Positions 23,848 to 36,100 of a stretch of DNA of 64,000 nucleotides are shown piece after piece. Positions within the stretch are counted from its first letter, which is position 1. Each line of letters starts with the position of its first letter. The notes under the pieces are model-generated. The model was not told the DNA's origin, searched no databases, and saw only the letters and a program-made list of their open reading frames with translations. The stretch is from Echinococcus granulosus (lineage: Eukaryota; Platyhelminthes; Cestoda; Cyclophyllidea; Taeniidae): positions 355,949-419,948 of the forward strand of contig NW_020170412.1 in NCBI RefSeq assembly GCF_000524195.1, in the 5' to 3' direction. The translations under genes were made by a program, and so were the position numbers.

Positions 23848-23981
23848 TGACACTACCTCCCTTCCACAGAGTTTCCTTTCGACAGTGTTTGAGGAGGGGC
23901 CCACTGAAGAAGTAATTACAGGAGCTAGGAGGGGTTGCCAATAGTGGTTTACATGATTTGTACCTTATACTTCAATTCCTG

Positions 23982-23987
23982 AATAAA
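23982..23987 (+). terminator. Polyadenylation signal of the phosphatase gene
   Basis: An AATAAA hexamer 135 bp after the TGA stop. The same hexamer is kept in the duplicated terminal exon near 28720, which marks it as part of the duplicated transcript end. Confidence 0.65.
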
Positions 23988-24029
23988 AATATGCATATAT
24001 TACTACTTATGATGTTCATGTATGTGCCA

Positions 24030-24190
24030 GATACTTTAGCGTGGAGGGGTGGAGTCATATTACTAGAGCAGAATAGGTACTGCCAACTTATAGAAGGGCT
24101 GGGGAGGCGATTGACTTGTCTTATAGGCTATACGACCAAAGGATTGTACAAAGGCGGAGCCTGCCTACTAGCCTGCCCAAAAGGAATAGT
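24030..24190 (+). repeat. TRIM-like terminal repeat, solo, diverged
   Basis: It shares a CATATTACTAGAGCAGAATAGG block, AGAAGGGCTG-GG and an ACAAAGG-GGAGCC block with the terminal repeats at 10.2, 31.85 and 53.6 kb. It begins within about 50 bp of the phosphatase polyadenylation signal. The duplicated terminal exon at 28.7 kb is likewise followed by such a repeat. Confidence 0.45.
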
Positions 24191-24814
24191 TCAGCATGCA
24201 GTTGTAGTATTACACTGCATTATTGTGAGTATTCGCCCTCTCGTGGAATCCACCATCTAATTTAGAACTATCTCGAAAATGTCAAATGCACCAATTCAAA
24301 GGTAACAAAACCTTAAATGGCGAGGTTGAATAACATGACCTTGAAGGCTTTCGCCTTTGTGCAGTAGTAATTCTGCAGTGCATGCACAACGATAAGAGGA
24401 ACAAAAAATATGACGTTTAGAATGAATATTTTAGGCAATGCTTTTGTTGCTCATCATCCATCCCCCAGTCCCGACTATGAAAATGAGAGTGGAAGAGAAG
24501 CCACATATACTGATGACGTGAAATTGTACAAATAGTAAAGGGTTTTTTTGGAGTCAGAGTTTGACCTCCCCACTTTCGAATGGATGGCGATTTTTCCGTC
24601 TTGCCGTTTGCCCAATTTGTTGGCCTGTGAATTGGATAAGCCACATCTAGAGCTCAAACAAATTTCACACTCTCGGCAATTAATTGTGACAATCTTATTG
24701 TTCGCCTAATTTGTCGGAGAAGTAGGACTCAGCCTTTGTTTACCTGTTGGACGGTAAAAACAAATTAGGAAGACCAAAAGTACGTAAAATCTCATATTCC
24801 ACGAGTTTTGCTAT

Positions 24815-25015
24815 GCCTTGCAATTCATTATTGTTGACTTCTTTTGGGACAGTGATCCTAGGACTAGCGATGGGTGTGCGAGATGGACAGCACATTTCCC
24901 AAATAAGACGAAACACCAAATTCAGCGGAATTGCCAAGAGGGATTAGTGACGGTGCAGACAGATGTCTCCTTAGTTGCACGCAAATTCAGTGGTTGCTGG
25001 GTTAGTTCGTGAATG
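24815..25015 (+). repeat. Dispersed repeat, family 2, copy 2
   Basis: Partner of the copy at about 6110-6310, in the same orientation. The best block is AATTGCCAAG followed by GATTAGTGAC, then CAG and TGCACGCAAATT. It is non-coding as far as can be seen. Confidence 0.45.
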
Positions 25016-26084
25016 CTTTCTTTCTTTCAGCGCCGACTGCTTTGTAATGGCCGACCAGGGAGGTGGAAATACGGTAACACTGAAGACGACGTTTGAAAGT
25101 AAGGGGGAGCTATATAACGCTTTAAAGGTTTCTACAGCTCATCGTTTTGGTTCTGCTACCGCTTAAGCTCCCGTGATTTTGCATTTTCCCAAGGGCATAA
25201 TCTCCGAGTCACTCTAGTAGCCTCCACAACTTGAGTACACCGATAACACATTCTGTTCAAGTATTATGACTTCTTCCATCGTCAGGGGAGTCTCGCGGTA
25301 TGGCAGAAAAGCATACTTTTCATTCATAATAATCGTGAGGATGAGTAGGAATTGAAGCATAGGGCACGATTTATAGAAATCAAGACTTGTGAAATCGTCC
25401 CGTTGATGCGGTTGCCCCTTGAATGGGTCCCGCCTCAAACACACTCTTAAGGGAACCCTATTAAAGTGAATCAAAGCTATCATTCAAATGTCGTTAACTT
25501 ACTAACTTTGGATGTAGTAACTGTGAAAGTCATTGATAAAGACGTATTGCATATGGAAAGACAAAAACAGACAACTGCTTAACGTTACTGCGTACTCACC
25601 ACTGCAGCATCAAAACGGCTAATTTGTTGTACTTAATATGACATTCACAAGGAAAGTTTATGTGTTGCAAAGAAATGAGCACTAAATTGATCAAAAGCAC
25701 TTTTTGGAGGTGAATGTGGTGACAATTTTACGGCTTACATGCCTCCAAATTAGGACAAGTGGCTTTGTGAAGAGGTGGGCTCGTACTGCAAATAAAGAAG
25801 AATCTGCTCTAATGCCTCCTTACAAATTATTTAAATGAGATCCTTATGGAGACAAATTTTAGAATTCAATCTCTAGAATGCCAACTTGAATATCGAGCTA
25901 CCAAATCTACATAATGACGGCCGCTGAGTTGCTAAAGGAGCTACTTAGAATTGAGTCAGTAAGGCAATTTGAAGCATTACTGAGCACCATCATCCTTACC
26001 TCGGCTTCACCATGTTCTTTATATCGTTTGAGGAAAGAGATACGAGGAATTTAAGACCTAGGTGGGCAGACAACTAACATCCTG

Positions 26085-26285
26085 TTGGACTGTCTTCGGC
26101 CGTTGTGATTGCAGCCAAAGGACAATTTGAAAGAAGTCCACCACTGCAAATCCAAGTGACCTGCCAATACGGCCCCAGCCGCCACGTTGGCGCCGGGAAA
26201 GGACCTGCACTAAGGCCTGCTAGTCGGGCGGTTGCTGTGCAACAAGGCAATGAGGCTAATCTTGACTCAATCTGACAACGCTCTA
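26085..26285 (-). pseudogene. Inverted fragment of the phosphatase catalytic exons
   Basis: Read on the minus strand, about 26285-26150 matches phosphatase exon 19 (22055-22235), including the GAGTGCAGGTCC-like block and the GTGGCGGC-GGCC block. Directly after it, about 26145-26085 matches the end of exon 22 (23288-23353), from the TGGTGGAC-TCTTTCAAA-TGTCCTTTGGCT block to the exon end CAACAGGATGT, and just into the intron. Exons 20, 21 and most of 22, with the active-site loop, are missing between the two pieces. It cannot encode a phosphatase. It lies in inverted orientation about 2.7 kb downstream of its parent exon 22. Confidence 0.75.
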
Positions 26286-26339
26286 GGGCAATAGATGCAG
26301 CCGTGGTGTAAATATGATTGGCTGGGCAGATACCAGCCC

Positions 26340-28460
26340 TAATATATCTCTTTGATCGACTAGAAATAGGGGTGAAAATCACCCAAGCTCATGTGGTGCA
26401 ATACCTTGACAGTATGCATTGAACATAAGTGAAATTGTATCCTCTTTAGCTGTCTATGATGGTGCGTGGGCCTTTTCAGTATCCGCGGTGTCCACGAAGG
26501 TTTGCACGTCCCATCTCTGCCATTAGCTATCTTGACCTTCCAGGGCTCTCATTGCCATAGAGCGGCCCTTTGTCATCTTCGCGGAAACTCAACTATTCCA
26601 TTTGACGTGTGATTGCCGCATACCACTGTCAAGAATGGATTATGAGCATCACTTTGTTAAATGTCATCAAGAGAATACGAAGGGTAAGGTAGGGGACTTT
26701 CTGCCCCCCATATAAGAGAGCAGATTTTGCGTCACTGAGATTTTGTGCCTTCTTGTAAAGTAAGGATTGCTTCCCACCAAATGGCTAGTCCAAAGTGTTT
26801 CTGACAAAGCGGCTTTTGCATAGATTCGACCTGTATCTCAACTATAACTGCCTCGTCTTTAGCAAGGAAATTAGTCAGAACAGTTGCGTCTCCAGTTCGG
26901 CATGCACACAGCGAGCGTCAGCTGCACCACTCGAGCTGTTGCAATGGATTTGTGAGATGCATGGTAAGTGGTTTGGAATTACCAGGCACACGTTTGTTTG
27001 TCTAACCTAGAGTTATAAAAACAATCTAACAATTGCGATATGTTTTTTACCGTACGTGTAGGCTTACTGTTATGCTATCAATGCAGGCGGATGAGGCCCA
27101 TTTTCAAAGTTTAACCACTGATCTATCGCATTTGGCTTGCTTCCTCATTTATTTTCACTATTACGAATGTTCTGTTGGTCACTGGAGACATCATGTATTT
27201 ATCATAGATGGAGGGACGCACAGACCGATCGACACACCCAACAACCGAACCACCAACTGAGTGTCTAACATAGCTACCGACTAGCGTATCGGTGTTGTGC
27301 GTAATGGTGTCTATAGGTCAAGAGTTGGATGATAGTTGCAAGCCCTCGGGAGCTATGCTACAGCTAATAATTGCATCAAGCTCTCCCAAGAACCGTATGA
27401 ACTTTTTAATTACATCTGCAATTCCGTTACCAAACAGGTAGCGTGTTCATCAATACCAAATTCTACTAGACTTATCACTTCGTTTGTTTTATCGAGATTT
27501 CGCTGACTATTGCATAGATTTAATCAGCGATGTGAGCAGAAGAAAGTAGTAAAAAAATACAGGATTTTGTTACTTCGGGTTTGGTTTTTATCATAAAGTT
27601 TAAGCAAGCCAATGTCTCACCACCTTTTGGGATCTTCAGTTCAGCTCGGTACTGTGCAAATGCGATTGGAAGAGGACTCATGGCAAGTAAACTCATCTTT
27701 TCTACTGTTCGCCTCTCTTTTGCTATAAGCCACTACTTATAACTTTGTTGCCAACTTTTGAAAATTGCACTTCAATGGTGAGGGCACATGATAGGAGAAG
27801 GAAATCTTACAGGGTAAAACCCTTTTACAACGCTTCCTTAAGTGATATTGAGGGCTTGCACCAACCTCCCTTGTGGAACATTTGTCGCTTTCCTGTGCAG
27901 CAGCGTGACCTCGCACTGTCTAGGAGCAAGCACCGGTACCCGCTGTCACCTCCTTTCTCTACGTGTCCTGCACATCTTATCTTGTACAGAAAAAGCTAAG
28001 TAGGATGAAGGTAAATTAGCCCAAATTCAACGCTACTAACTTGGCAACCTGTAGGAATCCGCGAAACTCTGCACTTGAGAACCGCTTTTAACATGGGGAA
28101 AGAAGTAGTGAAATTACCAAAAACTCCTCCCAATAAACCGCATGGCTAAAGGGGATTGGCACTTTTGTCAACCAATTGCAATTTCGATCGTCTTTGTTGG
28201 GTACATTATTTATGTCCTCAAGCTTTCACAAGTCGCCTTCCCTAGCCGTCTTACAAGACCTGCATTTGCAAAACCAATTCTCGAGGTCTGCATCTAGATC
28301 TGACAGATGGATTTAGCAGTACCTTGCCAGTTGTCAATACCTAACATATAAATGGCTCTCCTTTTTGTGCTCTCATATTTTGAAACCTCCAAATCCATTT
28401 GAACAACTTTTCTTGTGTGCAGAATTTTGGAGGTAGCTGAATAACTCCTGTGATGATGAG
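26340..28460. other. Between the two pseudogene pieces, no recognised gene
   Basis: Open frames here are short. One at 27745-27999 (plus) and an exon-like piece ending at an apparent GTAAGT donor near 26962 have no recognisable domain. Parts could be further worn phosphatase copy: a patch near 27668-27700 is faintly like exon 16 plus its donor. That match is too weak to call. Confidence 0.35.
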
Positions 28461-28765
28461 GAGGGAAGACTATAGTAACGATAACCATTGTGGCCTTTCA
28501 GATTTAGTACATCTTGATTAATCAATTCCCAAATTACTACATCCAAAGTCGAACAAATGAAGATGGTAGGTTTGTAGCATTTGAATGAGCGCATTGCCTC
28601 CCATCGATGGATTCTACAAGGTAGTGTTTGAGGAGGGACCAACCCAAGAGTCAATCGCACTAACTGGAATGGTGTGCAGATGCTGATCTATATGACTTCT
28701 GCCTTACATCTCAAACTCAGAATAAAAAATACGCATACTCTGCTACTCGTAATCTACTGATAAAA
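28460..28765 (+). pseudogene. Direct copy of the phosphatase terminal exon and 3' UTR
   Basis: It aligns with 23700-24010: intron end with a kept CTTTCAG acceptor, then the terminal exon, 3' UTR and AATAAA. The exon copy has an in-frame TAG at its second codon and several substitutions. From the Y-Y-I-Q-S stretch on, the codons pair one to one with the parent up to the shared TGA, and the TAC TAC ATC CAA AGT block is identical. The UTR block AGTGTTTGAGGAGGG and the polyadenylation hexamer are also shared. This is a relic of a local duplication. Confidence 0.75.
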
Positions 28766-28779
28766 GGTGAATGCAATGA

Positions 28780-28945
28780 TGCAGAGCCCAGAGTCTCCTT
28801 CAAGAAGGAAAGAAGACATAACACCGGGGCAGAATGTATATTGTCAGCATACAGAAGGGTTTGGGGCTACTGACACTGCCTGGAGGCCCTGCCACCTAGC
28901 AGAGGTGTAACCGCCTAGCCAAAGCAATCAATTAAACAAGCAGTG
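28780..28945 (+). repeat. TRIM-like terminal repeat, first of a tandem pair
   Basis: It begins with a GCAGAGCCCAGAGTC block, then AAGGAAAGAAGACATAACAC and CATACAGAAGGGTTTGGGG, and ends near AATTAAACAAGC, in line with the other terminal repeats. The next copy starts immediately with no interior between them. Confidence 0.65.
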
Positions 28946-29105
28946 CGTCTCGAGTCTTTCCTAAAATAGGAGGAAATCATAAGAGGGTGGTGGAAGATAT
29001 ATTACTGATGTGCAGAAGAGCTGAGGTTACCGTCATGGCACGGGCTTTAGTGACTGCGTAGTCAAGGCTCGAGAGTAAACAAACGATCAAAGTGCCACAG
29101 TCACT
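28945..29105 (+). repeat. TRIM-like terminal repeat, second of a tandem pair
   Basis: It begins CGAGTCTTTCC, then GGAGGAAATCATAA, GTGCAGAAGAGCTGAGG and GAGAGTAAACAAAC. It abuts the previous copy at a period of about 165 bp. A head-to-tail pair without interior is unusual for a simple solo-LTR outcome. Confidence 0.6.
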
Positions 29106-31489
29106 GCCTAAGTTATGGTTGAAAAGGTGACGGGGCACAGGAGTCTGAAATTATCTGCTGTGTAGTTAAACCAGTCCTTCATTCAACCATTGTGGAGACG
29201 GTATTGTGGCAGACTGGGCACTTATGCCCTTGATAGCGAGTCTAATTTTAACAGCAAATTTTGACGAAATTTGGTTTAAATGAACTTTTCCCATCCTAAA
29301 CAGAAGGGTGCTATGTCCTCACTGATAGTTATAGGTCATTTTCTCACTTCCACTGTTGTTGACGCGAGTCTTAGTCTTGAGGTCAAAGTTTGGTACTTCT
29401 AACAAAGTACTCAGAGGAAGTGCTTTGAAGCGATCTGTTGACATTCACTGATTCATAAGGGAAGGCAATCTTAAACACTCCATCATAATGCAGCTATGTT
29501 CACTTACCCAATTTCTACCTTCTACATGGCCCTCTATTCAACTTCGAATCAGCACGCAAATGCAAGATACGTCAATTACAGAGGCGACACAATTTCAAGT
29601 GGCAAGATTAAATAAAGTGGATTTGCAGAATTTTACACTATTTGCCTTAAACTTCCTTCAAAGCATGCACAACTACATCAAGAAGGGACAAAGTGACGTC
29701 TAGAGGAGAAGTTCATGGAGCACTGTGGCTGGATTTGTCAACACAGAGTAAGTGAAACTGTGCGCAGCAATCAAGTTGTAAATTTTGAACGCCGATTCTT
29801 TACTGAACCGTGTAGGACTTTGTGGATTCTAAAAACAGGCATCACACCTGGACATTTGAAAGGTAAAAGATGGATGAAAAGAACTACTAGCACTCTAATT
29901 GAACCCTTGAATGCTTTCACTGAAGATGCACAATTGCAAGACTGGAATCTATACCTTGGATGGTGCCTCCTTATACATTGAGCTACCGTCCATACATCAA
30001 TCGTCATTTCACAGTATAAGATGACTGCAGGTCTTAAAATGATGGTACCTTGCAATATTTCTTTGCTAAACTCGAAGCCAGAAACCCACACTGTACCAGA
30101 GTATGTATTGCAACTGAAAGAAGACATGAGTCCAACATTCAACATTGTGGGGGAATAGTTACGTCTGTCATATCCGAGTCAGAAGATATATTATGGCAAG
30201 CACAGTCAACTTAACAGCCTATTCCATTACCTGAAATACTCAGCACTTTCCATCATTTGTCGAGCAATGACCCATTCCACACCAAGTTGCGCCATGCAAA
30301 CGTACACCTCCAGTTGGATACGAAGACGAAGTTTACGTACCAACGGAAGAAGGGTGACCTACGGTAATGGCCAACACAGTAACTACCCACAAGTGGAATT
30401 GCGAGGCCAAATTTTACATAGATGAGGGGATCTACGTAACGCGCTTGTATGAAAGCATGCGGCAGTCAAAACATGGAAACCTTGTGCCTGATCGGAAGCC
30501 ACCGGTCTCCGGTGCGGATTCACTTCCCCAATATGTTTGATCTACAGTATCTCTGCCTCCTTTACAATCGCTACTTGACAAGGCATATACTCAGCCAACC
30601 CGTCTACTTGTATTAAGGGCATGAACGACAAGGATGAAGGGATACACACTACAACTATTACAGAAGTATTGTTGCATCGCCTATACGTATATATTAATAA
30701 ACGTATTTTTGGATTGGTTTAACCCACTACACACGTATTTCCGTCCTTCTTTATTTCGGTTCACTCAAGAATACGCTACTAGTGAGCTAAGGAGATTGCT
30801 GAAGAGTCTACTAAAACATCGAGCTTATAGTCACCGACCTTGTATTTTCTGGGTGAGCACTGAAATCATCACTTTTTTAGCCGTATACACTACTGGTGGT
30901 CTAAAAATGGAGACTAAGACTCCCTCGCAGGAAGGTGGCCTTGGGAAGGACTCACGGAGGGAGCCGCATCTTCCGTGCGCTTGGAGTAACCGAAGTTGTA
31001 GGAAGTGATGTCACTTGCACTCACGCAACGACGCATATGCATGCATGCAGAGCATTGGTGAACCGTGAATCAGTTGTCATTCAATAGTGTGTGCATGTGC
31101 ATGCATGTATTTGTAGGTGTGCATGCACACCATTTACGCATTTGCTATCCCCAAGCTACTGTTTACACTTTATGCTAGGAGAAGTAATTTATCCATCTCC
31201 TGACGATGTCTGAGCTTCGCTAATCAGTAGCCCTTCCAAGTACCTGTCGCACAACTCAAGGCTGACGATTGCATTTTTACACCTAACCCTTGTCTTTAGG
31301 AAAAGAGTGCTGCTACTTCACGCAAATAATAATAATATCTACTTCAAGATGAGCCTGTTTGGTGAAACTGACAATGCACAACTGGTCACTGCTGCCAATG
31401 CGAACGCAAAACTGGTACATCCTACAAATGCACATCATTATATGCTGCATGTCGTAGACGGAGAATAAATAAGTAGTGATGTTGCGGCC
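29106..31489. other. Intergenic, no recognisable gene
   Basis: Several open frames of 70-125 codons overlap on opposite strands (for example 29771-30145 minus and 30634-31008 plus) without domain motifs or convincing splice partners. A GCATGCAT/GTGCATG-rich patch lies at about 31033-31130. Confidence 0.4.
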
Positions 31490-31975
31490 ACCCGCTGCTC
31501 AGCCATATCTATCCCAATGGATTCCATCCAAGTGGTGAAGAGGTGGAGGAGGCACCGCGTGTTCAGTTAATTGACGTGGTCACACAGATGCGGTAGACAG
31601 CTAAATAACGAATATTTTGGATGGTTTACGGCTAGCATTACTTCGTTTGCTAGTGGCATTTCCGCACTATATGAATCTTGACTAGATGACGATGGTGGAC
31701 GTCATTTTTAACCATTCTGTTAGGCATCATCGCAGATTCGTTCCTCCGTATCACATGCCCTTCATCCATCACGTTAAAATTTAGCATTCGAGAGGGGAAA
31801 TCAGGATAATTGTCCTTCAGGATCGTGTCTACTTTCCACTGCTACCAATCCAGCACCCTGTGTCTTTTCTGAAGCCGAAAGAAATCATAACACTGGGACA
31901 GAACATGTACTGCCCATGGGTCATGCCGCCCAACGGAAGTATAAGGGCGGCGCCCTAACTGCCCTCGAAATTAAA
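31490..31975 (+). mobile_element. TRIM-like element, 5'-truncated copy
   Basis: Its start matches the interior of the 52.7-kb copy (GAGGTGGAGGAGG, GTTCA-TTAATTG and the TAGACAGC block). It ends in a terminal repeat at about 31840-31975 (CTGCTACCAATCCAGCACCC, GAAAGAAATCATAACACTGG, GGACAGAACATGTA). That repeat lacks the middle of the consensus. The 5' terminal repeat was not found, so the element is truncated. Confidence 0.6.
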
Positions 31976-33169
31976 ATTAAAAGTTGGACAAATAGTCAAA
32001 TTATTACATTTATACTGGCTGTCTGTGTAGATGATAATGAAGAAGTCGGATTACCGTGGCCTTCATTACTTACCGATGGTTTGTTACCGAAAGTAATCAG
32101 TTGGTCTACATTGAAACACCTAGATGGTATCTAAATCTTAAAATAAGTGGGCCTTTTTTAAATAAATTTTTACCCAATTTAGAAATTTAAAGCAGAAACA
32201 ATGTAAATGCAAGTATTATTTTTAAATCCTAGTAAAATTTTTTCCCCTAGATACCTTATGCCGCCTCGGTGGTGACAATCTAGCTTAGTCGTGGCACTAC
32301 CTCTGCTTAGTCGCGATAACGTTTCAGATAGCCACTTCCAACCCACCCAAATAAATATTCCCACTGGAAAATAGACAACTTAGCACTCTAAAGCCTTGCA
32401 TTGGCTGGCGTGTGAGCCAAGCGGTTGGTTGTTTTATACCCTTCTAATTAACCACAAAGTACTTTACACTTACACATTCCATTTGCCGGAAGTTCAGCCT
32501 TAGCCACGAGTCTCTCACTGTGCGAGTGGCAAGTGAGTGGTTTTTCCCACAAATTATACGATTACAAATGGTTTCGAGAGACCAAGTTTCTATTTTTTGG
32601 ATGTCTAAGTATCTCTCTACCCCTTCTTTGATAGCAGAACAACAACCGTCTCAATCATACGGCAGTATATTCCACGTCTAGCGTCCTCTGTAAGCAATAC
32701 ACACACATTTCAAGTCAGCGCAGATTACATACACATGCAAGGAGGGGGGGAATCCAAGTCCGAATCATAATGAGAATGGGGTGGAGTAGGAGAAGTTGGA
32801 TTAGGCGTAGAGCAACAACAACAACACCGACGAAAGGGAAATACGGTTTGGTCGGGATTAAGATTTGGTGACTCTGGGAATTTCCACGAAAAAAAAGAAG
32901 GTTTGGGGATAACACACAGGGAGGGCGAGAGAGAGAAGTGGCTGCATGTCAGAATAATCTTTACACACCTCGTCAGTTCCCGTCTAGGCCATTAATAATA
33001 ACTAGTCTGCATAGTGTATGGGTTGTAGTGTATTTTAGGTGTGTGTGTGTGTGTGTGACTGTAGTTGTGTCAATTTCTGACCTCGAGGCATACATAAAAT
33101 ATCAGTGCGTATCAAAACATAAGACGGATGGGTTGAATAGATTGTCAGTCGATGTCACAATGTGCCTAG
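31976..33169. other. Region downstream of the calcium sensor gene
   Basis: No coding exon is recognised. It should include the 3' UTR of the minus-strand calcium sensor. A GT dinucleotide run of about 18 bases lies at 33040-33057 just outside the coding end. Confidence 0.4.
33040..33057. repeat. GT microsatellite
   Basis: An uninterrupted GT run about 110 bp downstream (in gene orientation) of the calcium sensor stop codon, probably in its 3' UTR or flank. Confidence 0.8.
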
Positions 33170-36100
33170 TTAACTGTTCGAATTGGACTCGTCTGCCAGA
33201 AGCATGGAGTAGAGTTGTTGATCTGCCATACAGCCATCCATGAACTCCTTCCGTGTCAACACCCCATCGTGATTGGAGTCCATCTTCTCAAATATCTCCT
33301 CTGTTCGTGCCTCGGGAGTTAGATCTACCGTTGCCTCATTTGCTCCCAGCATACTGTAAATGGCCTACAGCAGAAAGGAGTCTCAGTCACTCCTACTACT
33401 CTACAACTTAAGTAGACCATTTTCAAACGACTTAATAAAGTAATCAAACCTTAATGATTTCAGTCATTTCCTTCTTCTCGATGGTGCCATTGCCATCGAT
33501 GTCATACATCTGGAAGGCCCATTCCAACTTTTCCTTCGGTTGTCCACCGGAGGTGATGTTGATAGCCAGGAGGAATTCATTGAAGTCGATTTTGCCCGAG
33601 TTGTCCTTGTCGAAGGTGCGGAAAACATGAGTGCAGAATTGGTCGGCATCACCGGTGGGGAAGAAGCTGGAGTAGACTTCAATAAATTTTTTCTTACTCA
33701 ACTGACCCGAAGGACAGTCTCGCTGCAAAAAAAGGCGCACAAGAATCCATCTTTAGAGAGAGCAAGTCAGTCCAGAATAAGTTCTTTGCCAAATTCACGT
33801 CCTTCAGTATTTTAACCTACTTAAAGACGCCTTATTTCCTCCATTTTAGTCAAAAATGTTGCCTATTTTGATGTTATGTAACATAAACGCGGGCTGTTTT
33901 GATCCGGAGTTGGATGAATGGCCATGCCTGACGCATGATTGTCTTCACTTCGTGTTGGCACAGAAGAAGGACGTTTCTGCGTTCTTTGAAGTAACATTTA
34001 ATTAGGAATTTTTTAAAAGTGGAAGGAGGAACTAAAAAAGAGAATCTTGGGATGCTTTTAAAACAGAATTAAGTCTGGCCAAAGTAATTTCACCAATCCT
34101 GCTTCCACCGGTAGAATACAGACAATGCTAGAGGCTTGGTTTGTCTTAAGCTGAAAGGCGCTTCCAATTACTTTAATGAAACGTAAACTTTAAGAATATT
34201 TTGAATAAGAAATTGTCGATGTGTTTTGAGCATTTAAATATTAATCAGGCAGTCTGCAAGTTTGAACACTTCGACTACTCAAAACGGCACTCCAGCACTT
34301 TGACAGGCAGAAAAGCGTTGGTGTATGATTTCCTTCATCGAGGTGGTGAAAGCGATTCCCTATTAATTGGAAGTGATAAGCGCAAAACGGTGTACTCTAA
34401 GGTAACGCCACCCGAAATATTGGCATTGTGTTGGTGTGGTTTACTAAGCGCACTGACGACATTTTAAAAGCAATCTTGACAGTTCAGCAATCAGATGGGC
34501 AGCAGTTGGGGGAAGGGCACCCGTATTTCCAAAAATGCCAACACTGCCGCATTGAGACATCACGTGAAAGGCTTAGCGCCTAGCAATCATTTGGGTTTAA
34601 TTTGCCCCCAACTTTCCGCCAACTAATAGTGTGGTGACGGTCTCGAGGATTTCACTTTCTCTACCCATCTTATGAAACTGTCCATCACAATGGGTACTTG
34701 GAAACGGGATCTACACTTAACCGTAATAAACCATGCATATAAGGAAAATGTTGCCAAAGGGACATATTTTTTTGATGCCTCTCTTCTAGTGAAGGATATT
34801 ACGACGAAAGTGATAAAGCTAAGGACTTGAAGGTGGTCTAACCCTGAATGATGAATGGACGTGTTTTCTACGAGCTAGGGTTCCTCCCAGTCATATTTCG
34901 CCCAAATGCCGCAAAAAATTTTCAGTGCATCGGGGTCTAGGCCGTAGCCTTCCCATTCATGCCAGTCTGACCGCATACAAGCTGTAGGCAGGGCGGGATT
35001 TAGTATCACCCCCTAATAGGGTTTCTCCAGTCGACTTCAGTCTTTCTTATCCCCTACCACCTGTGTGCCCGGTCGATTGCGTTGACATAGCAGCAATAAC
35101 TTAAGGTCATTTTTTCCTCACGTAAATGCGTATATATAAACCGAGAGAGGGAGTTGGATAGAAGGTGTGTGTGTGTACGTGTGAAAGGGGTTAAGACAGC
35201 GACGTGGTCGGTGTAAAAAAAAGCAAGCTGTTGATCCTATGAAATGACTGCGAGGTAGGACCACTACGGCTGAGAAAGCTCAGTGTTTTCTGGCGTGAGC
35301 ACGACGATTAGACAAATAAATAGTAAAATTCATTCTCCCCACTTCCGAAGGCAGTGGTTATGGTAAACCCATGAGATGCGAAACGCGAAGCTCCTGCTAG
35401 ACGATCCCATCCTAAAATGCCCAACTAAATGATGATAGTGGCCTCGACTTAACTCTAAAGTATCCTTTAAAGGGAAGGAAAATCAAGTTAACTGCGTCAA
35501 AGGAGGAAACAAGGACATGAGGCTGAATGTATTACGAAATAAATAATATATCATATTTTGCTTTTATTAGATACTTGACCCCGAAACGAGATCGTAATTA
35601 AAGCCTGATCCCACGCCACAAACTTTCAGCTTTAAAGTGAACTCCCTCAGTAACATCGCGATTGCAACGCCACTCCGTCGTGGATGCGAAACCGCAGGCA
35701 TGCCGCCCTCAAGCCGGAAAATATGAAATCTTTTTTAGAATTTGCCGCTGTTGAAACATATCTTAATTCCTTTAAAACAATTGGAAAAACAGGTGAAATA
35801 TTGTGCCCAGTGAGGCGGAGCAGTTTAGATTTGGAATGTTTCTGGCTAGGCTATTTATAAGCATCAAGATATTGGAATCAAGAATATGAATTTTTACGGC
35901 CCCTCAAGATCAAATAAGCTTTCCTTCCTTCCAAACATAGTCGGGGACTAGATATTCAAAAAGTTGCTGCTTTTGCTATGTAAATCTTCCTAACTTTAGA
36001 ACCCGTTAAGTGTCTGGATTCCAAAGTTCCTGGAAAATGAGTCATTTGTCCAACAAATCGCACCTTAGCCTTCACCCAAACGGCATTTTCACTGCGCCTT

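Noticed and set aside
27745..27999. 84-codon frame with a YNASL string reminiscent of PTP motifs
   Set aside because: The surrounding residues do not follow the PTP pattern; the match is too short to separate from chance.
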